Notes under the pieces: generated by a model
Told to the model about the DNA's origin: nothing
What the model saw: the letters and a program-made list of their open reading frames with translations, nothing else
Databases searched by the model: none
Position numbers and translations under genes: made by a program
NCBI GenBank assembly: GCA_949286445.1
Contig: CASECL010000134.1
Span: forward strand, 1-10,265
Direction: 5' to 3'
Length of the DNA: 10,265 nt
From: an uncultured bacterium
Lineage (GTDB): Bacteria > Verrucomicrobiota > Lentisphaeria > Victivallales > Victivallaceae
Shown here: positions 1-7,368 of the stretch, one piece after another
Layout: each line of letters opens with the position of its first letter
How positions within the stretch are numbered: the first letter of the stretch is position 1

Positions 1-698
1 AAAGCCGCATTATTTATTTTATCCACATCCGCTCCTGCCTCCACCAGTTCCGCCGCGGTGCGGAATGCCCGCGCATCGGTGTTGGAAAAACGGAATCCTC
101 CGGTATCCGTGGCCAGCCCCAGCAGCAGAAAATCTGCGGTAACCGGATCAAGGGTACCGAAATCTCCATACATTGCCAGTTCTGCCACCAGTTCCGCCGT
201 TGCCGCCGCCTTGCCGTCAACCAGTCCTGGCACGGAACGCATATCATTATCGGCATGGTGATCAATATTTACAATATCTGATTTCAGCAGTTCTTCTGCT
301 GATATTCCCGCTACTCTGCCGGCTCTGGCGCAGTCCAGAACCACAATCCGGCTGTAACTGCCCGCCGCTTCAAGCGAAGTAAAATATTTTTCCTCCCGCA
401 TAATGGGCAGATATTTTTCCGGCAGCGGTTCCGGCAGTAAAAGTTTTGCTTCAAGCCCGGCCGATCTGGCCAGCCGGGCGAATCCCAGCGCAGAGCCCAG
501 CGCATCACCGTCCGGCTTAACGTGAGTAACCACCAGAATAACCGTTTTTTCCGCGGCGGCTTTTTCCGGTTTTTTCCCTGCGTTATCGGATTCCGGCAGG
601 GCGATTGCCGCCTTGCCGTCAACATCGCTGCCGGCAGTCCGGCCGGCGGTACCGTAACGGATAAGACCGGACAATTCAATGAATATCTTTTTCTTCAT
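1..698 (-). CDS. nrnA: DHH-family phosphoesterase, NrnA-like (nanoRNase / pAp phosphatase), 3' end cut by window edge
   Basis: NrnA enzymes degrade 2-5 nt RNA fragments and dephosphorylate pAp in the cytoplasm. Direct translation gives 232 residues running off the left edge; full-length family members have about 310-330. The DHH motifs appear in order: THVKPDGDALGS (residues 58-69), the Asp of VVLDCARAG (119-127), NIDHHADND (144-152, the DHH signature) and TDTGGFRFSNT (197-207). The C-terminal DHHA1 domain is outside the window. The ATG at 696-698 lies within the last codons of rbfA, a 23-bp overlap that implies translational coupling; an in-frame TGA lies four codons upstream. The ribosome binding site is weak. 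Residues 9-50 before the first strand are polar and low in complexity, and do not look like the short helix that usually precedes this strand. Family assignment is secure; exact substrate preference is inferred. Confidence 0.88.
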   Translation of the reverse strand, partial: MKKKIFIELSGLIRYGTAGRTAGSDVDGKAAIALPESDNAGKKPEKAAAEKTVILVVTHVKPDGDALGSALGFARLARSAGLEAKLLLPEPLPEKYLPIMREEKYFTSLEAAGSYSRIVVLDCARAGRVAGISAEELLKSDIVNIDHHADNDMRSVPGLVDGKAAATAELVAELAMYGDFGTLDPVTADFLLLGLATDTGGFRFSNTDARAFRTAAELVEAGADVDKINNAA

Positions 699-1038
699 CC
701 GCTCTGCTCAAAAGTTCAAGAACCGCGTCTCCTTTGGCGATTCGGTCATCCAGTTCAAAATTCAGTACCGGGGTGTGTTTGAAGGATAAATTTCTCCCCA
801 GTATCCGCTGTAATTCCGCCCGGAAACGCCGCAGGTTGGAGATCACTTCATGCCTCTCCTCTTCTCCGCCGCCCAGAACGCTCACTCCCACCGTGGCATT
901 GCGAAGATCAACTGAGCAATTCACAAAACTTATTGAAGCAAGCACCCCGGCCGGTGAAACCGGGAACTTTTCCAGACTCTCTGCCAGTTCCCGTTTGACC
1001 AGTTCATTGACCCGGGTCAATCTGTCTACTTTCGGCAT
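676..1038 (-). CDS. rbfA: 30S ribosome-binding factor A (RbfA)
   Basis: RbfA is a cytoplasmic KH-type maturation factor that binds the 30S subunit near the 5' end of 16S rRNA and acts late in small-subunit assembly. The 120-residue product has the usual length. It shows the N-terminal helix (RVNELVKRELAESLEKF), the central strand with LRNATVGVSVLG, the helix with RRFRAELQRILGRNLSFKHTP, and the typical ending LNFELDDRIAKGDAVLELL. The ATG lies 1 bp after the infB stop codon (TAA at 1040-1042), so translation is almost certainly coupled to infB. The 3' end overlaps the start of nrnA by 23 bp. The infB-rbfA order is strongly conserved across bacteria and supports the call. Confidence 0.95.
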   Translation of the reverse strand: MPKVDRLTRVNELVKRELAESLEKFPVSPAGVLASISFVNCSVDLRNATVGVSVLGGGEEERHEVISNLRRFRAELQRILGRNLSFKHTPVLNFELDDRIAKGDAVLELLSRADEEKDIH

Positions 1039-1039
1039 T

Positions 1040-3043
1040 TTACAACGTCGCCTTTTTCAGTTCAATTTCATATATTTCAATGGTATCGCCTACCTCAAAG
1101 TCATTGAAGTTATCCAGCTTTATACCGCACTCCATACCGGCTTTCATCTCCTTGACATCGTTCTGGAAGTGCCGCAGTGAAGCTACTGAACCATTGTAAA
1201 TAACATCTTTTTTCCGGAATACCCGGGCTTTAGCTCCGACTCTTACCACGCCGTTATCCACCCGGCAGCCGCAGATTTTCGGACCTTTGCTCAATTCGAA
1301 AATCTGCAGAATACTGGCATTGCCGATAACTTTTTCCCGTTTTTCCGGCTCCAGTTTTCCGGCCAGAGCATCGCTGATATCTTCCAGCAATTCATAAATG
1401 ATGCTGTAAAGCCGTATTTCCACACCTTCACGTTTGGCCAGATCATTCACTCCCGGATTGACCCGGACGTGAAATCCGACAATCAAGGCGTTGGAAGCCG
1501 AAGCCAGCAGTACGTCATTTTCCGTTATCGCACCCACTGAATTGGAAATCACATCAACCTTGATCTTTTCAGAGGGCAGTTCCTGCAGAGACTGGGCGAT
1601 CGCTTCACCTGAACCTTTAACGTCGGCCTTAATAACAACAGCCAGGCTCTTTTTCTCCTGTTTCTGGAGTGTGCTGAACAAATCTTCTGCCGTGGCAATC
1701 GAGCTGGATGACTGCTGATGTGCTCTCGCCGCCGCGATCCGTTCCTCGGCGCGCTGACGGGCCTCTTTTTCGCTGGCGCAGACCTCAAGTTTATCTCCGG
1801 CTTCAGGAACTCCGGAAAGACCTACCAGTTTCACCGGGGTTGACGGTCCGGCACTCTTCAATTTCGCCCCTTTGTCGGAGATCATCAGGCGGACCTTGCC
1901 GTAAAATTTCCCGCACAGCACGGCATCGCCGTTTTTGAGCGTGCCATTCTGCACCAGAACGTGAGCTGTCGGGCCGAGACCGGGCTCGACCTGAGCCTCA
2001 AGAATGACGCCTTTGGCCTTGCGTTTCGGATTGGCTTTGAGTTCAAGAATTTCCGCTTCAAGCAGAATCCGGTCCAGCAGATCTTCCAGTCCGGCGCCAG
2101 TGCGCGCGGAAACCCGCACCGTACCCACATTGCCGCCCCAGTCTTCGCTGAAAAGATTGTTCTGCTGCATTTCCATAAGTACTTTATCCGGATTGGCTTC
2201 CGGCAAATCCATTTTGTTGATGGCAACAATAATCGGCACCTTTGCCGCCAGTGCGTGGTTCATCGCCTCGATAGTCTGAGGTTTGAAGCCTTCTGCCGCG
2301 GAAACCACCAGTATTACCAGATCGGTGCAGTTTGCCCCCCGGGCCCGCATGCTGCTGAAAGCGGCGTGTCCGGGGGTGTCGATAAAGGTTATCTGCTGAT
2401 TTTTGAACATCACCGTGGATGCACCGATATGCTGGGTAATCGCTCCGGCTTCACCGTCAACCACATGAGTGTGCCGCACCGCGTCCTGAAGCGAAGTTTT
2501 GCCGTGGTCCACATGACCCATGAATGTTACCACCGGGGGACGGGTTACCAGATCTGCGGCGTTGTCGCTGTCATCATCGTCCTGATCTTCTTCACTTGAG
2601 GCAGTGGGAACGTGGCCATCTGATTTGCTGTCAGTGTTTTCTGCTGCTCCGCCGATAACCAGCTCACGGCCGAAAAGTTTGCACAGTTTTTTTGCATTGG
2701 CTTCGCTCACCGGCTGATTTATTCCCGCCAGTTCGCCGAGTTTTATCAGTTCGCTGATAAGTTCATTAGGCTTTTTGCCGAGTGCTTCGGCCAGAGATTT
2801 GACAATAACCGGCGAGGGCAGGGTTATAACTTTGCCTTCCGGTTTTTTAGCCGGTTTCTTTTTTGCCGCCTTGGGTCTTTCCTCGTCATAAAGATCCTTG
2901 AAATAAGACTCCACCAGTTCGACCATGTCATCCGGAATACAGTCACCCTGCGGCTCGATGCCCTGTTCGGCCAGCTCATCCTCAATGACCTTGACGGATA
3001 CATTGTAAAGCTGGGCGAGATGTTTTATCTTAAGTTTTTTCAT
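1040..3043 (-). CDS. infB: Translation initiation factor IF-2
   Basis: IF-2 is the GTPase that brings fMet-tRNA to the 30S subunit and promotes 50S joining. The 667-residue product is a compact form, nearer Bacillus IF-2 than the about 890-residue E. coli form. Two IF2_N-type helical modules lie at about residues 1-50 and 70-128, followed by an acidic linker (EEDQDDDDSD, 151-160). The G domain has GHVDHGKT (176-183), DTPGH (222-226), NKMD (276-279) and VSARTGAG as the G5 element. Domains II, III and the fMet-tRNA-binding C-terminal barrel follow. The switch I region reads GEAGAITQHIGAS where GEAGGITQHIGAY is more common, a mild variant. The ATG is preceded by an AGG about 9 nt away. A 91-bp gap separates it from nusA. 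Confidence 0.98.
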   Translation of the reverse strand: MKKLKIKHLAQLYNVSVKVIEDELAEQGIEPQGDCIPDDMVELVESYFKDLYDEERPKAAKKKPAKKPEGKVITLPSPVIVKSLAEALGKKPNELISELIKLGELAGINQPVSEANAKKLCKLFGRELVIGGAAENTDSKSDGHVPTASSEEDQDDDDSDNAADLVTRPPVVTFMGHVDHGKTSLQDAVRHTHVVDGEAGAITQHIGASTVMFKNQQITFIDTPGHAAFSSMRARGANCTDLVILVVSAAEGFKPQTIEAMNHALAAKVPIIVAINKMDLPEANPDKVLMEMQQNNLFSEDWGGNVGTVRVSARTGAGLEDLLDRILLEAEILELKANPKRKAKGVILEAQVEPGLGPTAHVLVQNGTLKNGDAVLCGKFYGKVRLMISDKGAKLKSAGPSTPVKLVGLSGVPEAGDKLEVCASEKEARQRAEERIAAARAHQQSSSSIATAEDLFSTLQKQEKKSLAVVIKADVKGSGEAIAQSLQELPSEKIKVDVISNSVGAITENDVLLASASNALIVGFHVRVNPGVNDLAKREGVEIRLYSIIYELLEDISDALAGKLEPEKREKVIGNASILQIFELSKGPKICGCRVDNGVVRVGAKARVFRKKDVIYNGSVASLRHFQNDVKEMKAGMECGIKLDNFNDFEVGDTIEIYEIELKKATL

Positions 3044-3134
3044 CGTAATGTACCTGAACCTCGCTGTAATATGTGTGTTAATTTAAAAAATGTGCATCGG
3101 TACGCAAACTGAAAAATGTCTGCCGGCAATGATC
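3044..3134 (-). other. nusA-infB intergenic spacer with a weak hairpin and U tract
   Basis: This is the only sizeable gap inside the operon. On the transcribed strand it holds a 5-bp stem (TGCGT / ATGCA with one G-U pair, loop ACCG; plus-strand 3093-3106), followed after one base and an A by six T residues (3085-3090). It looks like a weak, partial terminator or a processing site; most transcripts presumably read through to infB. A faint sigma70-like pair (TTGCGT, 16 bp, TAAATT) is also present but is too weak to call as a promoter. No small open frame with a ribosome binding site was found. Confidence 0.3.
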
Positions 3135-4373
3135 TCAATCCAGATTATCCAGTGCCGCGGCAAGTTTCTCCTGATCCAGACCTTCAATGGCAAGCAGGCT
3201 TTCGCGGTCGGCGGCGCGGATGCCGTCAACGGTAACAAAACCGTTACGCACCAGAATTTCCGCAGTTCCGCTATCCACATTGAGCGCGTTGCCCAGCTCT
3301 GTTGCGGCCTTGAGAATTTTCTCCTCAATGGAGTTGCCCACCGAATGATTTGATTCATTCTGTTTTATATTGATGTTCCAGCCGATCAGTTTTGAAGCCA
3401 GACGGACGTTCTGCGCCTTTTTGCCAAAGGCGAGTTTTGACTGGTCTTCACTTACTTTCACGGTAAGAACATGTTTATTTTCATCGACATCCACAGAAAG
3501 TATCTTTGCCGGGGAAAGTGCATTGGCCACATATTTTCTGATATCTTCGTCAAACGGCACAATATCAATATGTTCACCGCCCAGCTCCGTAGTTATGCTG
3601 CGCACCCGCATCCCTCTCATGCCGACGCAGGAACCCACCGGATCCACCCGGGGATCATTGGATTTTACCGAAATTTTAGTCCGGCTGCCGGCCTCGCGGG
3701 AAATTCCCATAATCTCAACCACACCGTCGTGAATTTCGGTAACTTCACGCGCAAAAAGGCGTTTCACAAAATCATTTGCAGCACGGGAAACCACCAGACT
3801 CGGCCCGTTTCCGGCAACATCCACTGCGATCAGAAGCGCGTTGATATGATCTCCTACCATATACTGTTCGCCGGGAATCCGGTCCCGTCCGGACATAATG
3901 CCCTCCGCACGGCCGAAATCAATTACCGTGGCTCCGTTTTCAAATTTTTTGACGGTTCCGTTGAGAATACTGCCGATCCGGTCGCTGAATTCCTCTGAAA
4001 CTCTGGCTTTTTCCGCCATTTTCAGCTGCTGCATTATCGCCTGTTTCGCGCTCTGGGCCGCAATCCGCCCGAAGTTGCTGGGGGTAACCTCCCAATCCAC
4101 AATGTCGCCTGCTTTTACCACCGGGAAACGCTCCCGGGCTCTGGCGATATTCAACTGATCGGAATTGGGCAGGTGATCCACCACTTCCAGACGGGCGATA
4201 ACCTTGATCGACCCGGTGTCCGGATCAATTTCCACCCGGAGATCGCTGGCAGGGTGAATGCTTTTGCGCGAAGCGGAAAGAATGGCACTTTCCAGTGCTT
4301 TTACCATAAGATCCCGGCTGATGCCGCGTTCACGCTCGATGTATTCAAGAATAGTCAATATTTCGTTGTTCAT
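3135..4373 (-). CDS. nusA: Transcription termination/antitermination factor NusA
   Basis: NusA binds RNA polymerase and nascent RNA and modulates pausing, termination and antitermination. The 412-residue product begins with the RNAP-binding N-terminal domain (about 1-125, including FGRIAAQSAKQAIMQQ). The S1 domain follows (about 134-200). KH1 has VDPVGSCVGMRGMRVRSI (243-260) and KH2 has LAFGKKAQNVRLASKLIGW (314-332). One helix-hairpin-helix-like repeat ends the protein (about 365-410), where E. coli NusA (495 residues) has two acidic repeats. The KH2 GxxG loop reads GKKA (317-320) instead of the usual GKKG. The ATG has a strong ribosome binding site, AAGGAG, 8 nt upstream. It is the first gene of the operon and is driven by the promoter at 4511-4539; rimP is not upstream. 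Confidence 0.97.
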   Translation of the reverse strand: MNNEILTILEYIERERGISRDLMVKALESAILSASRKSIHPASDLRVEIDPDTGSIKVIARLEVVDHLPNSDQLNIARARERFPVVKAGDIVDWEVTPSNFGRIAAQSAKQAIMQQLKMAEKARVSEEFSDRIGSILNGTVKKFENGATVIDFGRAEGIMSGRDRIPGEQYMVGDHINALLIAVDVAGNGPSLVVSRAANDFVKRLFAREVTEIHDGVVEIMGISREAGSRTKISVKSNDPRVDPVGSCVGMRGMRVRSITTELGGEHIDIVPFDEDIRKYVANALSPAKILSVDVDENKHVLTVKVSEDQSKLAFGKKAQNVRLASKLIGWNINIKQNESNHSVGNSIEEKILKAATELGNALNVDSGTAEILVRNGFVTVDGIRAADRESLLAIEGLDQEKLAAALDNLD

Positions 4374-4510
4374 CTATGTTGCTCCTTGCATTTAAGGTTC
4401 CTCGCCGCGGCCGACAAAAAAAAGCGGGGTCGCCCTCTCACAAAACCGACAATGCCCACTTTCTCCGAAAAAACCGGCTCGACGCCGTCAATCACTTTTC
4501 CTCAAGAAGT
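4374..4510 (-). promoter_or_regulatory. nusA 5' leader (about 130 nt) with ribosome binding site
   Basis: This is the untranslated leader expected between the nusA promoter (start near 4504) and the ATG at 4373. The ribosome binding site AAGGAG lies at plus-strand 4382-4387. Two GC-rich segments are each followed by a T run on the transcribed strand. The first is CGGC-GTCGA-GCCG (plus 4475-4487) followed by T6 (4468-4473). The second is GGGCGACCCCGC (4424-4435) followed by T8 (4416-4423). The stems are only 3-4 bp, so they are at best weak attenuators. E. coli is known to regulate its nusA operon by early termination in the leader; an equivalent here is inference. Confidence 0.4.
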
Positions 4511-4539
4511 AATATAGCATAAAAATATCATTTATTCAA
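4511..4539 (-). promoter_or_regulatory. sigma70-type promoter of the nusA-infB-rbfA-nrnA operon
   Basis: On the minus strand TTGAAT (plus 4534-4539) is separated by exactly 17 bp from TATATT (plus 4511-4516). The -10 is preceded by TG one base away, making an extended -10. The predicted start is near 4504. Upstream, the AT-rich stretch at about 4544-4573, which includes an A11 run on this strand, could act as an UP element. The match is good, and no other promoter candidate in the leader compares with it. Confidence 0.72.
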
Positions 4540-4630
4540 GTTTCCCGTCATTAAAATAAAACTTTTTTTTTTTGTTTTGCCGGTGCGGCGGCGACTCCTT
4601 TCAGAGCGGGAAACAATCCCGGAGTGAAGC

Positions 4631-4658
4631 TTGATATTTTCAGGGAAAGTGTTATATT
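4631..4658 (+). promoter_or_regulatory. sigma70-type promoter of xerC
   Basis: TTGATA (4631-4636) and TATATT (4653-4658) are 16 bp apart. TG one base before the -10 gives an extended -10, as in the divergent nusA promoter. The predicted start is near 4665. This leaves a leader of about 115 nt before the xerC ATG at 4779 and argues against the longer reading frame start at 4674. The leader begins with a G-rich stretch (about 4668-4685) and otherwise shows no clear structure. Confidence 0.62.
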
Positions 4659-4778
4659 CCGGAAGCTGGGGGGATGGGGCGGAGGTGTGCCGGCAGACGG
4701 CGCAGAAGGACGCTGGATGCGGTTAAAGAAAAATCAATCCCGGAGCTGTGCCGGGGAATGGAGATGGGGAGTTTTTAT

Positions 4779-5825
4779 ATGTCAGGAGATTTGGAGCGGT
4801 ATTTGCTTTATCTGGAAAACGAGCGCAACGCAAGTTTCAATACTTTGGAAAGTTACCGCTCTGATATATTGGAGTTTGCCGCGTTTCTCTGCGGCGGAGA
4901 TATGGAAAAAGCTGCGGAATTTTCCGGCTGGGCCGGGGTGGACCGGGACGGAGCGCGGGGATTTGTTTACGAACTGCTCCAGAAAGGGGATGCCAAAACT
5001 TCGGTATTGAGAAAGGCTTCCGCCCTGCGTTCATTTTTCCGTTTTCTCCAGCGGGAAAAGTTGGTGGAACGCAATGTTTTCATGCAGCTGCCGCTGCCGA
5101 GAAAAGATCGTTCTCTGCCTAAATTCATGCAGATAAATGAAGTTGACCGGCTGATTGCCGCAGTGGCGGATTACTGGAATGCTGAGGGTGCGGCCGGAAC
5201 GGTGGCAAAAGAGGAAAATCAGGAGTTCGGCCTCCGCCGGGATACGGCTCTTATTGAGTGTATTTACAGTGCCGGGCTCCGGGTCAGCGAGGCGGTGGGA
5301 CTGAATTTCGGTGACGTCGATCTGATTGGCGGAGTGCTGAAAATCCGGGGAAAAGGAAAAAAAGAACGGCTCGGTATCCTGGGCGGAAGCGCACAAAAGG
5401 CGTTGCGCAGTTACATGAAACTGTGCCGGGAAAATGGTATGGCTTCCAGCCGGGTTTCGCCTTTATTCATGAACTTGCGGGATTTTGGAAGACTGACCGC
5501 CCGCTCGGTTCAGCGTAATTTGAAAAATTACCTGGCATCTGCCGGACTGCCGCCGGATTTCACTCCGCATAAACTCCGCCACTCCTTTGCCACCCACATG
5601 CTTAATGCCGGGGCGGATCTCCGCAGTGTGCAGGAGCTGCTGGGGCACGAAAACTTAAGCACCACCCAGATTTACACTCATGTAACTACTTCGAGAATGA
5701 AAGAGGTTTACGTCCATGCCCACCCCAGGGCCCTGGCCGGAGGCGGAGCCGGCGGAGGCGTAAAATCAGCCGCCGTAAAAAAGCGTTCCGCCGCCGGAAC
5801 CGGCAGGAAAACCGGAAAAAAATAG
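4779..5825 (+). CDS. xerC: Tyrosine site-specific recombinase XerC (XerC/XerD family)
   Basis: Xer recombinases resolve chromosome dimers at dif sites, usually as a XerC-XerD pair guided by FtsK. The 348-residue product has the N-terminal SAM-like core-binding domain (about 1-90), then the catalytic domain. The catalytic set is complete: R168 (SAGLRVSE), K192 (RGKGKKER), H264 and R267 (TPHKLRHSFATHML), H290 (LLGHENLSTTQ) and Y299 (QIYTH). HKLRHSFATHML and VQELLGHENLSTTQIYTH favour XerC over XerD, but this is not decisive. It is about 50 residues longer than E. coli XerC: there is an insert before the catalytic Arg (about 130-153) and a basic Gly/Ala/Lys tail after HAHPRA (about 319-348). The start at 4779 has GGGGAG 7 nt upstream; the frame is open further upstream, to an ATG at 4674. 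It is transcribed divergently from nusA. Confidence 0.93.
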   Translation: MSGDLERYLLYLENERNASFNTLESYRSDILEFAAFLCGGDMEKAAEFSGWAGVDRDGARGFVYELLQKGDAKTSVLRKASALRSFFRFLQREKLVERNVFMQLPLPRKDRSLPKFMQINEVDRLIAAVADYWNAEGAAGTVAKEENQEFGLRRDTALIECIYSAGLRVSEAVGLNFGDVDLIGGVLKIRGKGKKERLGILGGSAQKALRSYMKLCRENGMASSRVSPLFMNLRDFGRLTARSVQRNLKNYLASAGLPPDFTPHKLRHSFATHMLNAGADLRSVQELLGHENLSTTQIYTHVTTSRMKEVYVHAHPRALAGGGAGGGVKSAAVKKRSAAGTGRKTGKK

Positions 5826-5853
5826 TTTACAGGGCGGACAAAGTCCATTTACT

Positions 5854-7368
5854 TCATTGAAGCGGCAGCAGCAGAAAATAAACCGGTTTGTAGCCGGGGA
5901 AGCCCACCGCATTGAAATAGCCTTTGAAACGGTCAGGCGAGTCTGTCAGCAGTACCGGACGGTTCTGCCGGACAAATTCATCGAGTTTTTCCGTGTAATC
6001 CGGGTACACATCATTGCCCCAGTTGACAAACATGGGGTGGAAATTCTCCTGGTCAAAAAAGAAAATATTCAGCAGTCCGTCCGGAGTGTGATTGACAAAA
6101 CGCCGCTGTTTGATGTCCGGCGGAATTAAATCAAACATGGCCTTCATCCTCCGGTAGTAATACACTTCGCCCTTCAAAAACAGCATTCCACGCAATCCGG
6201 GTATGTCGTTCATGAATTGTCTCCGGGGCAGGCTGTCCAGTTTCCAGTAGAGCGCGTAAAGGCGCATGCCTCCCTCTATGGCCGGGTACACCATAAGCAG
6301 TCCGAGCAGTATGAAGCGGAATATTTTACGCCAGGGCTGATCAAAAACCTGTTGCAGCAGCAACGCAAAGATGCCGAAAAGCGGAATAGCCGCCCAGTAA
6401 AGATGCCGGATACACGGCACCGGGTAATACTGGTGATAACAGGACATGGCGAACACCGCGGCGGCAAAATATTTCAAATTGAGCCGCAGGTCGCCGGATT
6501 TCAGGAACATCTGGCGCAGTGAAAGGTAGAATATCAATAACCCTGCCAGCGGAAACAGTACAAACGTTGAATCGTAAGGGAAAAAAGTGATGAATAACTG
6601 CCAGAGATTGCCGCCGCCGCCCCGTTCCCAGCCGAACCTGGCAATAAAGGAGAAACACTGGATAAAATAGTCATGCAATGCCCCCGACCCCCACAGCCAG
6701 AGCAGAAGCAGCAGCAAAGGCAGCAGAAATCCCCCCAGCATGGATATGAGTTCAGTGGAGAATTTTCTCCATTTATCCTGCCGGAAATACGCCATCGCTC
6801 CCAGCACAATTATTCCTGCCGCCAGCGTAGTCAAGCCGCATGGATGGCGGCAGCCGAAGGCAAAAAACGCCGCAATACCCACAATGGCGGCATATTTCCG
6901 GTGCGGCGCAGCATTATCCGTCAAACGGATCATAAAATATCCGGCAATCAGAGAAAAGAAAAGCGCGTAAACCGACGACCAGGGATGCATCGGCACCACA
7001 TAAAAAGGCGGAAAGAGCAGAAAAAATCCCAGTGCAATATTGCGGAATGCCGGCCGCAGAAAAAGATCCAGAAAATGCCGGAATACTACTGCTGACAGGG
7101 CATAAAACAGCACAGTCTGGAGTTTTATTACCACCAGTTCACGCCCGAACATCATCAGTGCCGCCCCCTGAAACAGCGGAGTGAACGGCCCATATTGCCC
7201 GAATGTATCCCGGAACAGCATTTTCCCGTTTGATACATCCAGTGCCGCCTTGAACATCACTCCGTCATGATGGGGGTCCGCGCTCATAAGCGCAAACAGC
7301 GAAAACCACAGCGCAATAAACGCAAACCAGATTAAATCAAAAATCAGACTTTTTTTCTGTTCATCCAC
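5854..7368 (-). CDS. Polytopic membrane protein, probable GT-C fold glycosyltransferase (family 39-like)
   Basis: The 504-residue product has roughly 11 hydrophobic segments, from about residue 9 to 400, then a polar tail of about 110 residues. The first periplasmic loop holds an acidic motif, SADPHHDGVMF (29-39), followed by FRDTFGQYGPF (52-62). GT-C enzymes such as PMT and ArnT relatives place their catalytic Asp in this position and use polyprenyl-phosphate sugars. A further conserved-looking motif, YPVPCIRHLYWA, lies late in the membrane region. The function is inferred from architecture; the sugar and acceptor are unknown, and some relatives are only called hypothetical. The start is a GTG at 7366-7368 with AGAGGA about 9 nt upstream; no in-frame ATG precedes it after the upstream stop. 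It faces xerC tail to tail with 28 bp between stops, where only a 4-bp GGAC/GTCC hairpin is seen. Confidence 0.6.
   Translation of the reverse strand: MDEQKKSLIFDLIWFAFIALWFSLFALMSADPHHDGVMFKAALDVSNGKMLFRDTFGQYGPFTPLFQGAALMMFGRELVVIKLQTVLFYALSAVVFRHFLDLFLRPAFRNIALGFFLLFPPFYVVPMHPWSSVYALFFSLIAGYFMIRLTDNAAPHRKYAAIVGIAAFFAFGCRHPCGLTTLAAGIIVLGAMAYFRQDKWRKFSTELISMLGGFLLPLLLLLLWLWGSGALHDYFIQCFSFIARFGWERGGGGNLWQLFITFFPYDSTFVLFPLAGLLIFYLSLRQMFLKSGDLRLNLKYFAAAVFAMSCYHQYYPVPCIRHLYWAAIPLFGIFALLLQQVFDQPWRKIFRFILLGLLMVYPAIEGGMRLYALYWKLDSLPRRQFMNDIPGLRGMLFLKGEVYYYRRMKAMFDLIPPDIKQRRFVNHTPDGLLNIFFFDQENFHPMFVNWGNDVYPDYTEKLDEFVRQNRPVLLTDSPDRFKGYFNAVGFPGYKPVYFLLLPLQ

Noticed and set aside
19..27. Perfect DnaA-box-like TTATCCACA
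   Set aside because: A single copy inside the nrnA coding sequence, with no cluster of boxes or AT-rich unwinding region; one such 9-mer is not surprising by chance.
311..679. Minus-strand 122-codon open frame
   Set aside because: It is a shadow of nrnA, which reads in another frame with all DHH motifs.
1961..2599. Long plus-strand open frame (212 codons) opposite infB
   Set aside because: Antisense to the highly conserved IF-2 G domain; its product has no recognisable motif and no plausible ribosome binding site.
4563..4573. T11 homopolymer as a phase-variation tract
   Set aside because: It lies upstream of both divergent promoters rather than in a coding region or a promoter spacer; it is better explained as an AT-rich upstream element.
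4667..4685. G-rich run in the xerC leader as a G-quadruplex
   Set aside because: Only two of the G runs are of three or more; evidence is too thin.
4674..4778. Longer N-terminus for XerC from ATG 4674
   Set aside because: It would start about 9 nt after the predicted transcript start, adds an Arg-rich stretch foreign to the family, and the ATG at 4779 has a strong ribosome binding site.
5826..5853. GGAC-AAA-GTCC hairpin between xerC and the GT-C-like gene as a bidirectional terminator
   Set aside because: The stem is only 4 bp with no T tract on either strand.
6673..7095. Plus-strand open frame opposite the GT-C-like gene
   Set aside because: A shadow of the hydrophobic minus-strand gene; the product is a compositional Gln/Arg/Lys-rich string without motifs.
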